Shown here piece by piece: positions 11,366 to 22,799 of a stretch of DNA of 64,000 nt. The stretch covers positions 27,714,743-27,778,742 of the forward strand of contig JAKSZT010054215.1 of the NCBI GenBank assembly GCA_026826555.1. The letters run 5' to 3'. The notes below the pieces were generated by a model. That model did not search any database, was not told where the DNA came from, and worked only from the letters and a program-made list of their open reading frames with translations. Both the position numbers and the translations under genes were made by a program. Source of the stretch: Tolypeutes matacus (taxonomy: Eukaryota > Chordata > Mammalia > Cingulata > Chlamyphoridae). How positions within the stretch are numbered: position 1 is the stretch's first letter; each line of letters begins with the position of its first letter.

Positions 11366-13709
11366 AATGTGTTAAGTCCTCATCCCAATCAAGATGACAG
11401 AGTGAGAAGTTTCAGGGCTCCATTCACTCATAGAAGCTTTGAATCACCAGGAAAAACTGGCAGAAATATCTTTCTCAAAGCTCCTGGACTGCAGTAACAG
11501 AGCAAATGCCAAATCAAGACAAAGGCTATATAAAAGACGTAAGATCTCATGGTACCCTGGCTGGCCCCTCAGCACCCCCTCACCAGCTCAGTGCAGAGCC
11601 AGCCTGCATCCCAGTGCACATCCATTGTCCCGGTTTTGGAAAGAGCAGCAGAGTAATCCTCAAGCAAGTACTGGGAGTATATATGTCTGGCACAATCTGT
11701 CTGGTAGTGACCTGAGGGACTCACCATCCCAGAACTTGACCTGCATGTAAAAATCAGTTCATAGAGCAATCCTTCCAGACACAGTAGAAGAGCAGTCAAG
11801 TCTTGCTGCTTGCAGCAAGGGATTGCTGGCTGTGGTATATAAAGTGAAGTGCCCATGACTGTGAGGAAACTGTTTCCTAGAGAAGAGGAAACATTCATAC
11901 CATATAAACAAAAAGATGCATGCACAGAAAGGACAAGGGAGGTCTCTACACTTTGGCCTGGAGCTATTCTATAAATTCATTGTATGGAAAGCACTTGTGC
12001 CCATCAATCTGCAAAGACTGGGAAAGGTGTTTAGCTATTTCCTTTTCTTCCTCCTTTTTTTTTTTTTTTTTTTGGTTGTCATTAGCTCCTAAGCATTCAA
12101 AAAGCTCTGCCATAACATTAGCTGAATATAAGCTTAAGGAACAGACTCTTCAGAGTCTAAATACAATACACTAAAATTTCAAATTGTCCACTTTTCACCA
12201 AATGATTCCAAAACATACAAAGAAACAGGAAGCACTGGCCTAGATAAAGGAGAACGTTAAAGCCCTATAAACCATCAGTGAGGATGCTCAGACTTGGAAC
12301 ACACCAAACAAAGATTTCTAAAAATGGCCCTAAATATATTCAAAGAGCTAAAGGAAAGTAAGGACAAAGACATAAAGGAAATCAGGAAAACAATAGATGA
12401 ACACAAATAGACTATCAATAGAGAGATAGACATTATGTAAAGGAAGCAAACAGAGCTGAAGACCACAGCAACAAAAATTAAATATCCCCTAGAGGGGTTC
12501 AGCAGCAGATTGGAGCTGGCAGAAAAAAAAAATCAGTGAACTTGAAGATAAGACAATTGAAATCATTCAGTCCGAGATGCAAAATGAGGAAAGAATGAAG
12601 AAAAATGAAGACAGCCTGAGGAACGTATGGGCCAACATCAAGTGTGACAACATGCACATTATGGGAGACCCCCAGAAGAAAGAGAGAAAGGGCTATAGAA
12701 AATATTCAAAGAAATAATGCCTGAAAACTTCCCAAATTTAATGAAAGACATAAACATATAGATCCAAAACACTCAACAAACTCCGAACAGGATAAAGCCA
12801 AATAGACCCACACCATGCCATGTTATAATCAAACTATTGAATGTCAAAGAGAAAGAGAAAATTCTGAAAGCCACAGGAGAGATGCAGTGTTTCACATACA
12901 AAGGATCCTCAATAAGATTAAGTGCTGACTTCTCATTGGAAACCAGGGAGGCAAGAAGGCAGGGGGATGATACATGTAAAATACTAAAAGCAAAACATTG
13001 CCAACCAAAAATTCTATATCTGGCATAACAGTCTTTCAAAAATGAGGGAAGTAAGACATTCCCAGATAAACATAATCTGAGGGACTTTGTCACCACTAGA
13101 CCAGCCTTATAAGGAAAGTTAAAGAGAGTTCTGCAGGTTGAAAGGACATGACATGGGTAAATATAAATACTTGTATTGTATTTTTGACATGCAACTCCAC
13201 CTTTTACTTCCTATAGGATCCAAAAGGCAAATGCATAAATTGTAATGATAAATCAACTGTTTTGGAATCGTAATGTATAAATATGTAATTTGTGGCAAGA
13301 ACTACATAAAGATTAGGGGACAAAGGAGTATAGGAATATAGTTTATGTATGCTATTGATATTAAGTTGGTATCAAAGCAAATGAGACTGTTATAGATTTA
13401 GGATGCTAAATTCAAGCCCATGTTAACCAGAAAATATCAGAGGATATACAAACTCATAGAGATCCAAGGGTGGGAGGAAGGGGCAATGGAAAGTTAATGC
13501 AAAATGAGTGTAGGGTTTCTGTTTGGGGTGAAGGTAGTTTCTATTAATGGATGATGGTGAGGGTACTGCAATATTGTGGATATGATTAATCCCACTGAAT
13601 AGGATGCTTGGGAGGGTGGGATGGGAAGATTTATGTTATAGATATGTTTCCGCAATTTTAAGAAAAAGAAAGAGAAGCTGAAGAGATAATGACAATTAAA
13701 TGCAATATA

Positions 13710-14888
13710 CGTACCTTCCCCCCAACGAGGGACATGACTCCCAGGGGGATGAGCCTCCCTGGCACCAAGGGATTACTACCAAGAACCAGCTGGTGATACA
13801 ATTGGATAAAGACCTTGAATAAAAGAGGGGAAAGGTAAAGACAAATGAGTTTATATGGCTAAGAGACTTCAAAGTGAGTTGGGAGGTCATCAGAGAGGTA
13901 ATGGTTATGCACGTCTCAGCAGGATCTCACAGGCAGCCAAAGTGGACACTACACCAAACAGTAGAGCTCCTGAGGGCTCCAGAGACACCCAGGTCCTGCG
14001 GTTGTGGCAGATAGCTCTGAAGTTTGGTGCCTTGCCAGTAGGCCCTACTTTGGAGATTGTGCTCCTGGGTGTGACAGAGTTGGACGCAGATGTGAATTCT
14101 CTACACATGCCTCTTCTGTCCCTTTTGTTTGAAACTATAATTGGTGCTGGAGTTGGTAGGTGTATGTCCAGGAGACTTGAATCTCTGGGCTGTCCATGTG
14201 CCGGCTGGGCCCTGAGCCTCAGTGGAGTTGCAGCACCTACTCTCCAGTTCATTGGACTTATACAGGACAGCTGATGGGGAGGTGAGGATGGACAACCACC
14301 ACACCAAGGAACTGAGAGTCTACAGATGTAAGCAAGAGAGTCCCATCCATCAGCCATGTGGGATCAAAGTCCCCTCTCAGTTAGAGGTGGAGTGGGCATT
14401 ACCATCCCAGAATCCTCAGGATTGGGGAATAAAATATGTACTAGATTAGACTTACTGGTGTTCTACTATAGACTTATTTTAATTCTAGCAATGGAAGAAA
14501 TTATATCATTGATGTGGAGACAGTGGCCACTGGAGGTGCTGAAGTCAGGAAGAGAGAAAAAGAGGTGTAATATGGGGGCATTTTTAGGACTTGTTATTGA
14601 CCTGGATGACATTGAGATGACAGATACAGGCCATTATACATCATACCATAGCCTACAGAATTGAGTGGGAAAGAGTGTAAACTATAGTCCATGCTTAGTG
14701 GCAATGCTCCAAAATGTGTTCATCAATTGCAATGAATGTACCACACTAATGAAAGCTGTTAATGTGGGGGAAAGTGGGAGGTCTGGGGAGTAGGGCATAT
14801 GGGAATCCCTTATATTTTTTATGTAACAATTTATGTAATCTAAGTATCTTTTAAAAATAAATACAAATATGTTTTTAAAAATAAAAAG
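13710..14888 (+). mobile_element. family X copy a: L1-tailed nonautonomous retroelement with 12-bp TSD
   Basis: It is flanked by a perfect 12-bp direct repeat, aaatgcaatata, at 13698-13709 and 14889-14900, inside HAL1. Its A-rich 3' end (AAATAAATAC...AAATAAAAAG) follows a segment 'gtaccacactaatgaaag...catatgggaatccc', which resembles L1M 3' UTR termini. It is homologous along its length to 37.9-39.1 kb and, reversed, to 63.05-64.0 kb. It starts inside the family consensus (at a position equal to about 37965 in copy b), so it is 5'-truncated like most L1-mobilised insertions. It contains no reverse transcriptase. Reading frames at 13855-14274 and 14356-14664 lie in one frame but are separated by stops, and resemble no protein I know. 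Confidence 0.75.
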
Positions 14889-15130
14889 AAATGCAATATA
14901 TGATAATGGATGGGATTTAAGAATGAAGGATAAAAGGCAAAAAGGATTTTATTGCAAAATTTAAAAAGAATATAGAATATAAGCTTTATATCAATGTTAA
15001 ATTTCTTGAACATGATTTCACTTAAGGTTATTATATAAATAAATATCCTTCTTTGTAGGAAATTGAAATGGAATTATTATGTGTTCAAGAATTATGTATT
15101 ATACTTGCTCTCCAATGTTCAGAAAATAGA

Positions 15131-15191
15131 AGGTAGGTAGGTAGGTAGGTAGGTTGGTAGGTGGATGGGTGGATGAATGGATGGATGGATG

Positions 15192-15226
<35 letters not shown>

Positions 15227-15227
15227 C
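15131..15227 (+). repeat. compound tetranucleotide microsatellite (GGTA)n-(GGAT)n-(GATA)n
   Basis: About seven GGTA units pass through GGTG/GGAT variants into about ten GATA units. It lies in the HAL1 3' UTR and is likely length-polymorphic. Confidence 0.95.
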
Positions 15228-15608
15228 AACAGATCCATAGATAGAATGATATAGCAAAGGTAGAAAATGTTAAAATTGGTGGATCTGGGTATTAGGGGTG
15301 TATGCTGAATTTCTCTGCATGGGGGTTGTATTATTTTTGCAACTGTCCAGTATATCTGATTATTACAAATAAAAAGTCTTAAAAATCTATTAAAATGGCT
15401 GATTCAGGCAAAATCAATATGCAGCTTTAAGCCTGAAAACTTAAATCAAGGCTACATTTTATCTTATATTACCAGTGTTCCTGTAAGGTAAGACCAAGGG
15501 CTAATTTCCTTTTAAGACTCTAACTTGCCTTGGAGAATATTTGTCCAGATTATCAAACCTTAAGTTGAGAAGCTGGACCAGTCCTCAAGAAGTCCAAGAA
15601 GGGAGGAT

Positions 15609-15618
15609 CCAAGATGGC
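15609..15618 (+). promoter_or_regulatory. YY1-like motif at L1 5' end
   Basis: TCCAAGATGGCAG contains the YY1 core AAGATGGC about 9 bases from the element start. This is the same position at which YY1 directs transcription initiation in other mammalian L1s. Function here is inferred only. Confidence 0.5.
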
Positions 15619-16552
15619 AGAGTAGGGAACGGCAGGTTGCACTCCTCCAGAAACAGCTGTAAGGTAGACAGGTTTAACTGGCAGAAGAGAAGCTGCAGGA
15701 CAGTGGGGGCATTTGGAGACGGCAGCTAGAGAGGGGGCAGTTGGCCGGGGGAAAGGGAAGCTGTGGGAGTTAGGGCAGGCGAGCTAGCACACAGCCAGCT
15801 CAGAGGAAGAGGGAATCTGGGGAAGTGATTTGGCTGGAAGACCAGCACTCAGCCAGCTCCAAGAGTGAGGAAAGCCCCCAGGCAACCAGGGGATACATCC
15901 TGGTGCCCAGCAGGCTCTTGAGGTGGGGGAGCTGCAGGGAAAACAGGTGTGGGGACCAGCACCCAGCTGGCTCAGGGGAAAAGAGAATTTGGGGGGAGAG
16001 GAGACAGGGCAGGTGGACCAGAGCTTAGCTGGTTCCGGGAAAAGGAAAGATGCAAGCCGGTGCTGAAGTGGCTCTAGGGAGAGGGAAGGGTGGAGCTGAT
16101 CAGGCGGGTTGTCACACCCATCTGCCCTGGAAGAGAGAGGAACTGGATCTGTGAGGGGGTGGGCTGACAGGTGCCTAACAGCACAGGAGAGAGGGAAGCC
16201 GGGTGAGGCTGCTGGCAAACAGAAGCCCAACTGGCCTGAGAGAAAGGGGACAGCCTGGGAGCTGCCAGGTGCCCAATCAGCCCTGAAAAGAAGGGATCCA
16301 GTGGATTGTCAAGCACCTGGTGGTTCCCTGGGGAGCAGGGAGTTGAGGGATAAGCAGCCTCATGACAGTGAACTTAGAGGGTTTTTAGTTTTTAAAAATT
16401 TATTTTATATTTTATGTATTTTTTTAATTCTATATTCTTTATTTTTTTCTCTATACCAGGGTATCTTTCCTGTGGAGGGTGGGCTGCAGGGTGATTGATT
16501 GGTGAGCACTGGCAGCCTGAGAAGTTGCTAGTGGACCTAGAGGGAGGCCTGT

Positions 16553-16950
16553 TTTTCCTAATTTTTTCCTTTGTTTCTTTCTTTTTCTTTTTCTTTTTTC
16601 TCTTTTTTATCCTTATTTTCTTTATTTCTTTTCTTTCTTTCATTTTTCTCTCTTCTGTTGTTTTTCTTTTGTTCTACCTTCTATTGTTTGGTCTTCATTT
16701 TCTTTCTTATCTCCCCATCTTTCAAGTCTTTTATTTTATTCTATTTTTTCCTGTTTCTTTTTTTTAATTCTATGTTTTTTATTCTTAATCATTTTTTATT
16801 TTTTTAATGAGTTTTCACTTTTATTACTTGTTTTTTATTTCCTGGCTCTTTTATGTTTCCTTTTCCATCCTTTTTTAAAAAATTATTCTTATTCTTATTC
16901 TTTTCTTTTTTCTTTCCTTTTTTTATTGTCTTAATATTTTTTCAGTGGAG
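16553..16950 (+). repeat. long T/C-rich (pyrimidine) tract within L1 5' UTR
   Basis: About 400 bases are composed mostly of T with interspersed C (TTTC, TTCT, TTTTC units) and few purines. It sits between the GC-rich 5' UTR and the A-rich ORF1 region of the truncated L1. Open frames here encode only Phe/Leu/Ser-rich low-complexity peptides and are not genes. Confidence 0.85.
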
Positions 16951-17564
16951 TACAGACAACTACAAGGATATAGAATAAGTGCAACCAAGTGTCAAAGAGG
17001 ACACTTAACACAAAACAAAATGAAATAAAACCCTAGAGTAGAAAGAAAAGCTAACCAGCTGAATAAGCCCATCAAGGTAAACATGCCAGACACCAAAAAA
17101 AATTACAAGCCATACTAAGTAACAAGAAGGCATGACCCAGACTAATGAACAAACTATAAAGTAGGAGGAGACAAACAAATATCATGAATCAACTTAATGA
17201 AGTGAAGGAAGAGATAAAGGATATTGAGAAGACACTGGGGGAACATACAGAAGAAATCATAAACATCCATAAAAAGATAACAGATCTGATGGTGATGAAA
17301 GAAAGGCACAATGTAAGAAATGGAAAATACACTGGAAGCACATAACAGCAGATTTGAACAGGCAGAGGAAAGAATTAGTGACATTGAAGATAGAACATCT
17401 GAAAATGCACAGAACAGATGGGTAAAAAGATAGAAAAAATTCAGCAGAGACACAAGGAATTGAATGACAACCCAAAATGCCAAAACATATGCATTATAGG
17501 CATCCCAGAGGGAGAAGATAAGGGAAAGGGGGCAGAAGGAGTGTTGGAAGAAATCCAAGAAGGG

Positions 17565-18395
17565 CCTCAATGTTCTAGATGCATGAAAAACAGTGGAATA
17601 TCTGCCAAGGATATTGGAGATCCCTACCTCAATCTGCCTGGAATTGGCTCAAATATATTTCTGATTTCCACTAATTGAAGACCAAATCCATAAATCTCTG
17701 CTTATGTTGAAGCTTATCAGGAGCTTTTGGGCACTTATTATGAGTAATTTACAAATAAACAGTGTGTCTTCCTTTGAATTAATGGTAGAAATAGAATTAG
17801 TCCCTTGTTCTTAAGACTAATTTTGTGTTTTAGCACAGCAAAACAGGGAGCACAAAGCCTGCAAAGGCCTAAACATTTGGGGGAAATGAATTCCAACCCA
17901 AATTCAATAGAAAGAATTACAACATGATTTTTTAAAAACTCTGTATTTATGCAATAAGAAACACAAAAGGCAAAATAAACATCCTAGGACATATCTCTTG
18001 GGCGGGGGGGAGCCTAAAAGCCAAAGTTTCCTCCAGTGTATCTTTCAATATCTTAAAGCTAATTTTCTACCTGTTTGAAATATCCCCAACCACATCTACT
18101 CTCCCACCTTCACCTGTGAAAATCTCTCCCATCCTTCAAGGTGCAATTTTTTTTAAAGGTATACATTGTATCTAAAATTTCCTTTGGTTTTCCCGGCATA
18201 GTCCTAGGAACTCAGTAAGAGCCAACTCCAATAATTCTTAATCTTATCATATATGGGATTTGGGTAATTTCCAGAGAGGCCAAGATAGCTTAATGGACCC
18301 AGAGCTATCTGGGCAAATGAAAACAGATTAAGGGACCCAGAGACACACTAAAGGCAATTTAGCATAAGGGCAGCAGCAAAGGGCCTGAGATCAAG
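17565..18395. other. intergenic DNA, nothing recognised
   Basis: No gene or repeat named. The sequence immediately after 17564 is continuous in character with that before 15593, as expected if the L1 piece split it. Confidence 0.4.
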
Positions 18396-18399
18396 CCCA

Positions 18400-18550
18400 C
18401 CTCAAAGCCTGGTTCTGCAACTCACTAGCTGTGACCTCGAGTAAGGTTCCTGACAACTCTAAGCCTCTGCTGCTCATTTCCTCTATTGAAAAAATGGAGC
18501 TAAGAACTCCTCACACAGTGCCTGATGCATAGATGGACCCTGCGTATGTA
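18400..18550 (+). mobile_element. MIR SINE fragment
   Basis: Motif order is 'ctcactagctgtgacctcg', 'aagcctctgctgctcatttcc', then 'cacacagtgcctgatgcatag'. This fits MIR on the plus strand. Confidence 0.75.
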
Positions 18551-18559
18551 TTATTTTAT

Positions 18560-19735
18560 TTCCCTTTATATATAAAGGGCCAAGAATACTGATGGAAGCA
18601 AACACCTGCTCCTCCCTGTGCAGACCTTGAATGGTAGAGATGTGGCTACAAATATGTAAATCAGCCTCCCATCACCCCCCTCCTTCCCCCATATTCCTAA
18701 ATACCTGGAAGACTTTGTGGGGAAAAGCCATCAATTTCACACTAGGAAAGGCAAAGGAGACCCCCTTCAGTTGTTTCTTTCTTTGTTTTAATTTCAGGTT
18801 GTCTGCTTTAAGTTGCACCTGAGAGGTGGAGTGTATGGAATGATAAGCTACAAATTATGAATTCTATGATGAGTGAGGGAGCAGATTTACCATTCTGCCT
18901 CTCCCATTTGAGGCTATCCCCGTCAGGCCTCCTGCCTGCTCTCAAACCCCACTGACATATGGTTTTCTGTACATAATACAGTGTAGGGAACAATAAGATA
19001 ACATGATTCTTCCCCAGCAGCTGCCTAAGTGAGCATTATTATAGTTACTGGGTGCATAAAACCAAGAATCCGTCTTTCCCAGGTGGGGAGACTGAGGGAA
19101 GAAGGAAGAGAAAAGCCAAACAGAATAAATGAAGCTGTCTATTTTTGTAAGCTAGGGTCATTACTTGGGTCTCATTTACATACTTGCCTGGGGGACTCTG
19201 AAATGCCCAGAGCAGGCCTTGGGGCCTCATTTGCATAAACCCCTCTAAGCTTGATGAGGTGGGACAGAGGAAGGGACTTTGGGGTTTTAGTCACATTCCC
19301 TAGGTTCAGGCTAAAATTCTCATTGGAAAGCATTGCTGTTCCCAGAATTGCAGTCTACAGAGAAGACCCCTTTTGCAAGGGGAACTCACCTGAGTTGGGG
19401 ACAGTCAGTGGCCCAGTGGCTGACTCTAGCCTGGGACAAGGACCTTGTGGAGCTATAATGCTGAAAGTCTCATGCTGAGTCCGGCTGATCAGCGTCCTCC
19501 CTTTGGTACTTCCTGAGGGAATGGGAAGATTTCATCTGAAAGAAAGGAGATGTTAAGACTTCTCATGTGCAGGATGATTTAGGGACTCCTTTGGTTGGGA
19601 GGGAAGGAGTCTTAGAGCCTTGAAGTAGGTGAGAGAGACTGTCTTCAGGACAAGTTCCTAAAAGGGACAGAGCAGGGTTGGACCAGTGGCAGACTCTTCG
19701 CTACCACAAAAGGACATCTCCAGCTCAGTGATCCT
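18560..19735. other. intergenic DNA, nothing recognised
   Basis: No gene or repeat could be named. Overlapping frames on both strands (18808-19478) are short and lack hallmarks. Confidence 0.4.
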
Positions 19736-19739
19736 CTAA

Positions 19740-19870
19740 GAGTAGTTCTCAAACCAGCAACTTGGGCACCACTTGAGCGCTTGTAAGCAATGCAGAACAC
19801 CTGGCCCCAGGAAGACCTACTGAACCTCCAGGAGGGGAGTTAGGGAACTGGCTTTACAGTTTCTCTCATA
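19740..19870 (+). mobile_element. MER5-like hAT element
   Basis: 'agtagttctcaaaccagcaa', 'gggcaccacttgagc', 'gcagaacacctggcccc' and 'gacctactgaa' follow the MER5-type order. It is diverged. Confidence 0.55.
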
Positions 19871-20269
19871 GGTAATTGTCGGTCCTTTGAAGGCCATGGG
19901 ATCTGCTTACCCCTCACTATTCTATATCTCTACTTCATCCCCTCTCCCACTATGAAGAGGTGAATGGTTCACTACTGAAGGGTTCAGACATTGTTCCAAG
20001 TCCTTCTGACACATTACCCTGCATGGCTTACAACTCTTCTTTTCCCCCTCTTACTACTGGAGTCCTCTGTCATTTTTAGCCTGATTAAACACCCTGCCCA
20101 TTCCCTTACGCCTCTTTACAAATTGATCAAGTCCTTCCAGAATTCCTAACCCCAGGTATCTTACAAATGCTTCAGCTTCAGGCATTGACCAAATATCTGT
20201 GGCTTTTCTCCCTGCCAATTTTTCTGCTGATCCCTCAGAGAGGAGTGATGATCTCTGGTCATGTTTGCT

Positions 20270-20293
20270 GGGCGGGGAGGGGAGGGGAGGGAG
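20270..20293 (+). repeat. G-rich tract, potential G-quadruplex
   Basis: Five runs of three or more G occur within 24 bases, separated by single C or A spacers. This fits the usual G-quadruplex pattern on the plus strand. Confidence 0.7.
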
Positions 20294-20419
20294 GCTGAGC
20301 TCTGTCTAGTTCCTAGGGATTCATGGAAGCAAGCATAGCCTTCTTAGGGTTTTAAGAATGAGACTGTCCACTGATGTGGGGTGGTAGACTGGTTCTTAAA
20401 TAAGTGACCTAACCCCCCA

Positions 20420-20580
20420 CCCTCTGCTTTCAGTTTTCTCATCTGTAAAATGGTGATTAAAAATGCTTACCCCACAGAGTTGTTGACAGAATTTCATGTG
20501 ATAATATGGGTAAAGAATTTGGAACATGTTTACGTGCTATTCACACGTATGTTTAAAATTATTAGTTTCTTTCAGCAGAC
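20420..20580 (+). mobile_element. MIR SINE fragment
   Basis: Contains 'ttttctcatctgtaaaatgg', 'cttaccccacagagttgttg' and 'ttcatgtgataatatgg' in MIR order. Confidence 0.75.
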
Positions 20581-20744
20581 ACTTCCACTTAGTCAACATT
20601 AAAATTTTACATTCTATTTCTTGTGAAATAATAAGCCTGGCCTTATTATGCTAAAGGCTAATGCGCCTGACCTTGTTGACATTAAAGTCATGTCTCATCA
20701 ACTAGCAATGAATGACATCAGAGCCAAAAAGCTTCTCTCTACCC

Positions 20745-20912
20745 CAGCAGTTTTCAACCTTGACTCACATTGGAAACACCAGGAAGCTTGACAAAGTACC
20801 AATTCCTGCACTCCAACCTCAGAGATGCTGGTTTAACTGGATTGGGTGCAACCTAGGATTTTTAAATATTCTCATGTGGTTCTAACACATAGCCAAAGTT
20901 GAGAACACTCAA
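20745..20912 (+). mobile_element. MER5 hAT-Charlie element, near full length
   Basis: It starts 'cagcagttttcaaccttgac' and ends 'gccaaagttgagaacac', so the termini are imperfect inverted repeats of each other. Internal 'acaccaggaagcttgac' and 'gagatgctggtttaactgg' fit MER5A. Confidence 0.75.
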
Positions 20913-21734
20913 AACCCTGTGTATGAAGGGTGAAGTAGGGGTGGCATTTGAAGGTTAGATTCAACCCCCACACAAAACCAGGAGGTTAGTAAGTGCTCTT
21001 TGGAACTGAAAAGTTTCAATGCTAAATACATTTTTGAGACTCTGGGGCTAAACAACAATAACTAAAAACTACATCTGTTTGCTATAGGACTTTTAATGGC
21101 CTTTGTCACTCTTCAAGGGGGGGCTTGCACATACAGCATTTTCCACATAATTTAACCACAGACACTTCCTGGGTGTGGACTATCTTGGGGACCTGGCAGT
21201 CTGAGGAGCACACCTAAGGAAACACTAAATTGATGGCAATGCTAATGCAGTTTGGAAGCTGAATGAAGGCAGGGACGAGTGGAGCTGGGGGCGCTCCTGC
21301 TGCTGGCTCTTTCTAGCAGAGCATCACAGCCAAAGTCACCCTTCCCAACATTGCTGAGAAGAACGAGGGCACCCAAAAGGGGCACTGTGTGTCCCTGTCC
21401 AAGGAGACAAGTGTAGTCCAGGGAAATCGTGGTAGACTCAGCCTCAGGCTCATCTGGAAGTGTGAACATTAAGTTTCTGTTGAAACTTGCGTTCTTGGTT
21501 TCTAGGGCAGGTATAACTTAGGTGTGGGGGAAAGAGCGCTGGCCTGAGTGTGATATGCAGAAAACTGCCTCAACTCTCTGATTTAGTTTTCTTATTAGTA
21601 AAGCTAAAACAGGGGCTAGAAATAACCTGTAATTCCTAACTTTCATAATTCAATGGTATTTGTTTTCTACCTCATATTGCTATAATTTTCAAAACTTTTT
21701 AACACAGACTGACTCCCTGGACTCACAGAATAAT

Positions 21735-21842
21735 CCTGCCTGCAGCCATAGTTATCCCTATTTTCAGAGGGAAAAGCTGAGGCCTAGAGAGGTGACTTGA
21801 CCAGCCTGCACTTACTGGAGCAGTCAGTGATGGATCCAAGGT
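21735..21842 (-). mobile_element. MIR SINE fragment
   Basis: The plus strand shows 'ccctattttcagagggaaaa', 'gctgaggcctagagaggtga' and 'cttgaccagcctgcac', which is MIR in reverse orientation. Confidence 0.65.
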
Positions 21843-22199
21843 GAGGGGACAGGTCTTCTCAGCACTGTGCTCCATAACCTGCCTGAAAGCCACAGAGTCT
21901 CAGAATTCTCTTGGGGAGAACCTCCTTTCACAGGGATGCATTTTCCGATGTGAAGAGACCCCACAAAGTAGCAACCCTGCCTCTGTCTATGCTAACTCAC
22001 TGCCCCCCACAGAGAGTGGGAAGAGTGACTTAACTGATTGGAGAGTGAAGGAGAAGAGGATGAGCCCTTTCTTGCTCCCCCAAGGGCATCTGCCGAGACT
22101 GCAGGTGGCACACTTCTCACTGCTCTGGCCCTGTGGCAAGATTAGCAACTAATTTGGGGAAGGAATTCAGAGGAGGGTTAGCAGGTGCTTTAGCTGCAT

Positions 22200-22797
22200 G
22201 CTGAGTTTAACAATTTGAAGTTTTATGAATGCCAGGGGAAAAATCACATTCTTAAAGTCAATCCACTCCTGTGGGTATGGGATGCTTTCATTGGATTGAA
22301 TTTAGTTGCGGGCCTTTGTTTGGGGCACTTCAGTGAGGTGTGATCCAGGGTGGGTCTCTTGCTGAAGTCCTACATAAAGATGAGACAGAGAAAGAGAGGC
22401 TGCTAGCTTTATGCTGCCACGTGAGAGAGGACTCCAGGATCACATGGAAAGACACAGAAACCTCAAGAGGCTGAGAAGGAGGCCAAAGGCTGAACCAGCA
22501 GAGCAGCCCATAGCTGGAGAGATGAGCCATATCCCTGATGGCTCACAGCTGAGCTCAGGGACAAAGTACGCCTAGAGGAAACACACAAAGACCAGCTGCC
22601 ATTTTGCCTTGCCACCTAACAGGAGTCTAGGATCTGCCAGCAGCTGACTTTGGCGAGCTAGCATCTCTGATGATGCCTTGATTTGGACATTTCCACAGCC
22701 CTGGAACTGTAAAGCTTTTACCCTAATAAATTCCCATTATGAAAGCCAACCCATTTCTGGTATTTTTGCATTGGCAGCCTTTAGCAAACTAAAACAT
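22200..22797 (+). mobile_element. MaLR-like LTR (xenarthran-type), copy 1
   Basis: The 3' end carries 'aataaattcccattatgaaa', then 'gccaacccatttctggtat', 'gcattggcagcctttagc' and 'aaactaaaaca'. Its AATAAA is followed by the 'ctggtattttgcat..gcagcc' module used by MaLR-type LTRs. Upstream are 'cacgtgagagaggactccagg' and 'tggggagagatgagcc'-like segments. It is related to the 3' parts of repeats at 39.77-40.2 kb and 36.75-37.39 kb (reverse), and to the 5' half of the retrocopy at 46.86 kb. No internal retroviral sequence is attached. Confidence 0.6.
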
Positions 22798-22799
22798 TG

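Larger units (their letters stand above)
11375..15390 (+). mobile_element. HAL1 (half-L1, ORF1-only LINE), interrupted by a family-X insertion
   Basis: The 5' part (from about 11385, 'caagatgacagagtgagaag') leads into an ORF1-like region at 12280-13140. That region has coiled-coil-coding A-rich sequence, then the L1 ORF1p RNA-binding and C-terminal signature seen in the frame at 12837-13028 (VKEKEKILKATGE, YKGSSIRLSADFS, AKHCQPKILYLA). The whole is crossed by stops and frameshifts. No endonuclease or reverse transcriptase follows. Instead a long 3' UTR runs to a HAL1-type end ('ttttgcaactgtccagtat', 'caaataaaaagtctt') near 15385. HAL1 elements rely on L1 ORF2p for movement. The element is split at 13709 by another insertion (13710-14888) and carries a tetranucleotide microsatellite at about 15131. 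Confidence 0.75.
15604..17553 (+). mobile_element. L1 with 5' end, 5' UTR and half of ORF1 only (3'-truncated)
   Basis: It begins with the L1 start signature (GGAGGATCCAAGATGGCAGAG), followed by a GC-rich 5' UTR with repeated 'cagccagctc...gaggaa' units, a pyrimidine-rich block, and an ORF1 start region at about 17084. The ORF1 frame has early stops, but coiled-coil-type residues and the RNA-binding domain motif ICIIGIPEGEDKG are visible at about 17490-17525. The L1 homology stops at 17553, where other L1s continue to 'gctgaaaacttccc'. An 11-bp perfect direct repeat, tccaagaaggg, brackets the piece (15593-15603 and 17554-17564). There is no poly(A) tail, ORF2 or 3' UTR. The copy is non-coding. 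Confidence 0.75.

Noticed and set aside
16495..16807. Phe/Leu-rich 'membrane-protein-like' frames
   Set aside because: They are translations of the T/C-rich tract; the hydrophobicity is a composition effect.
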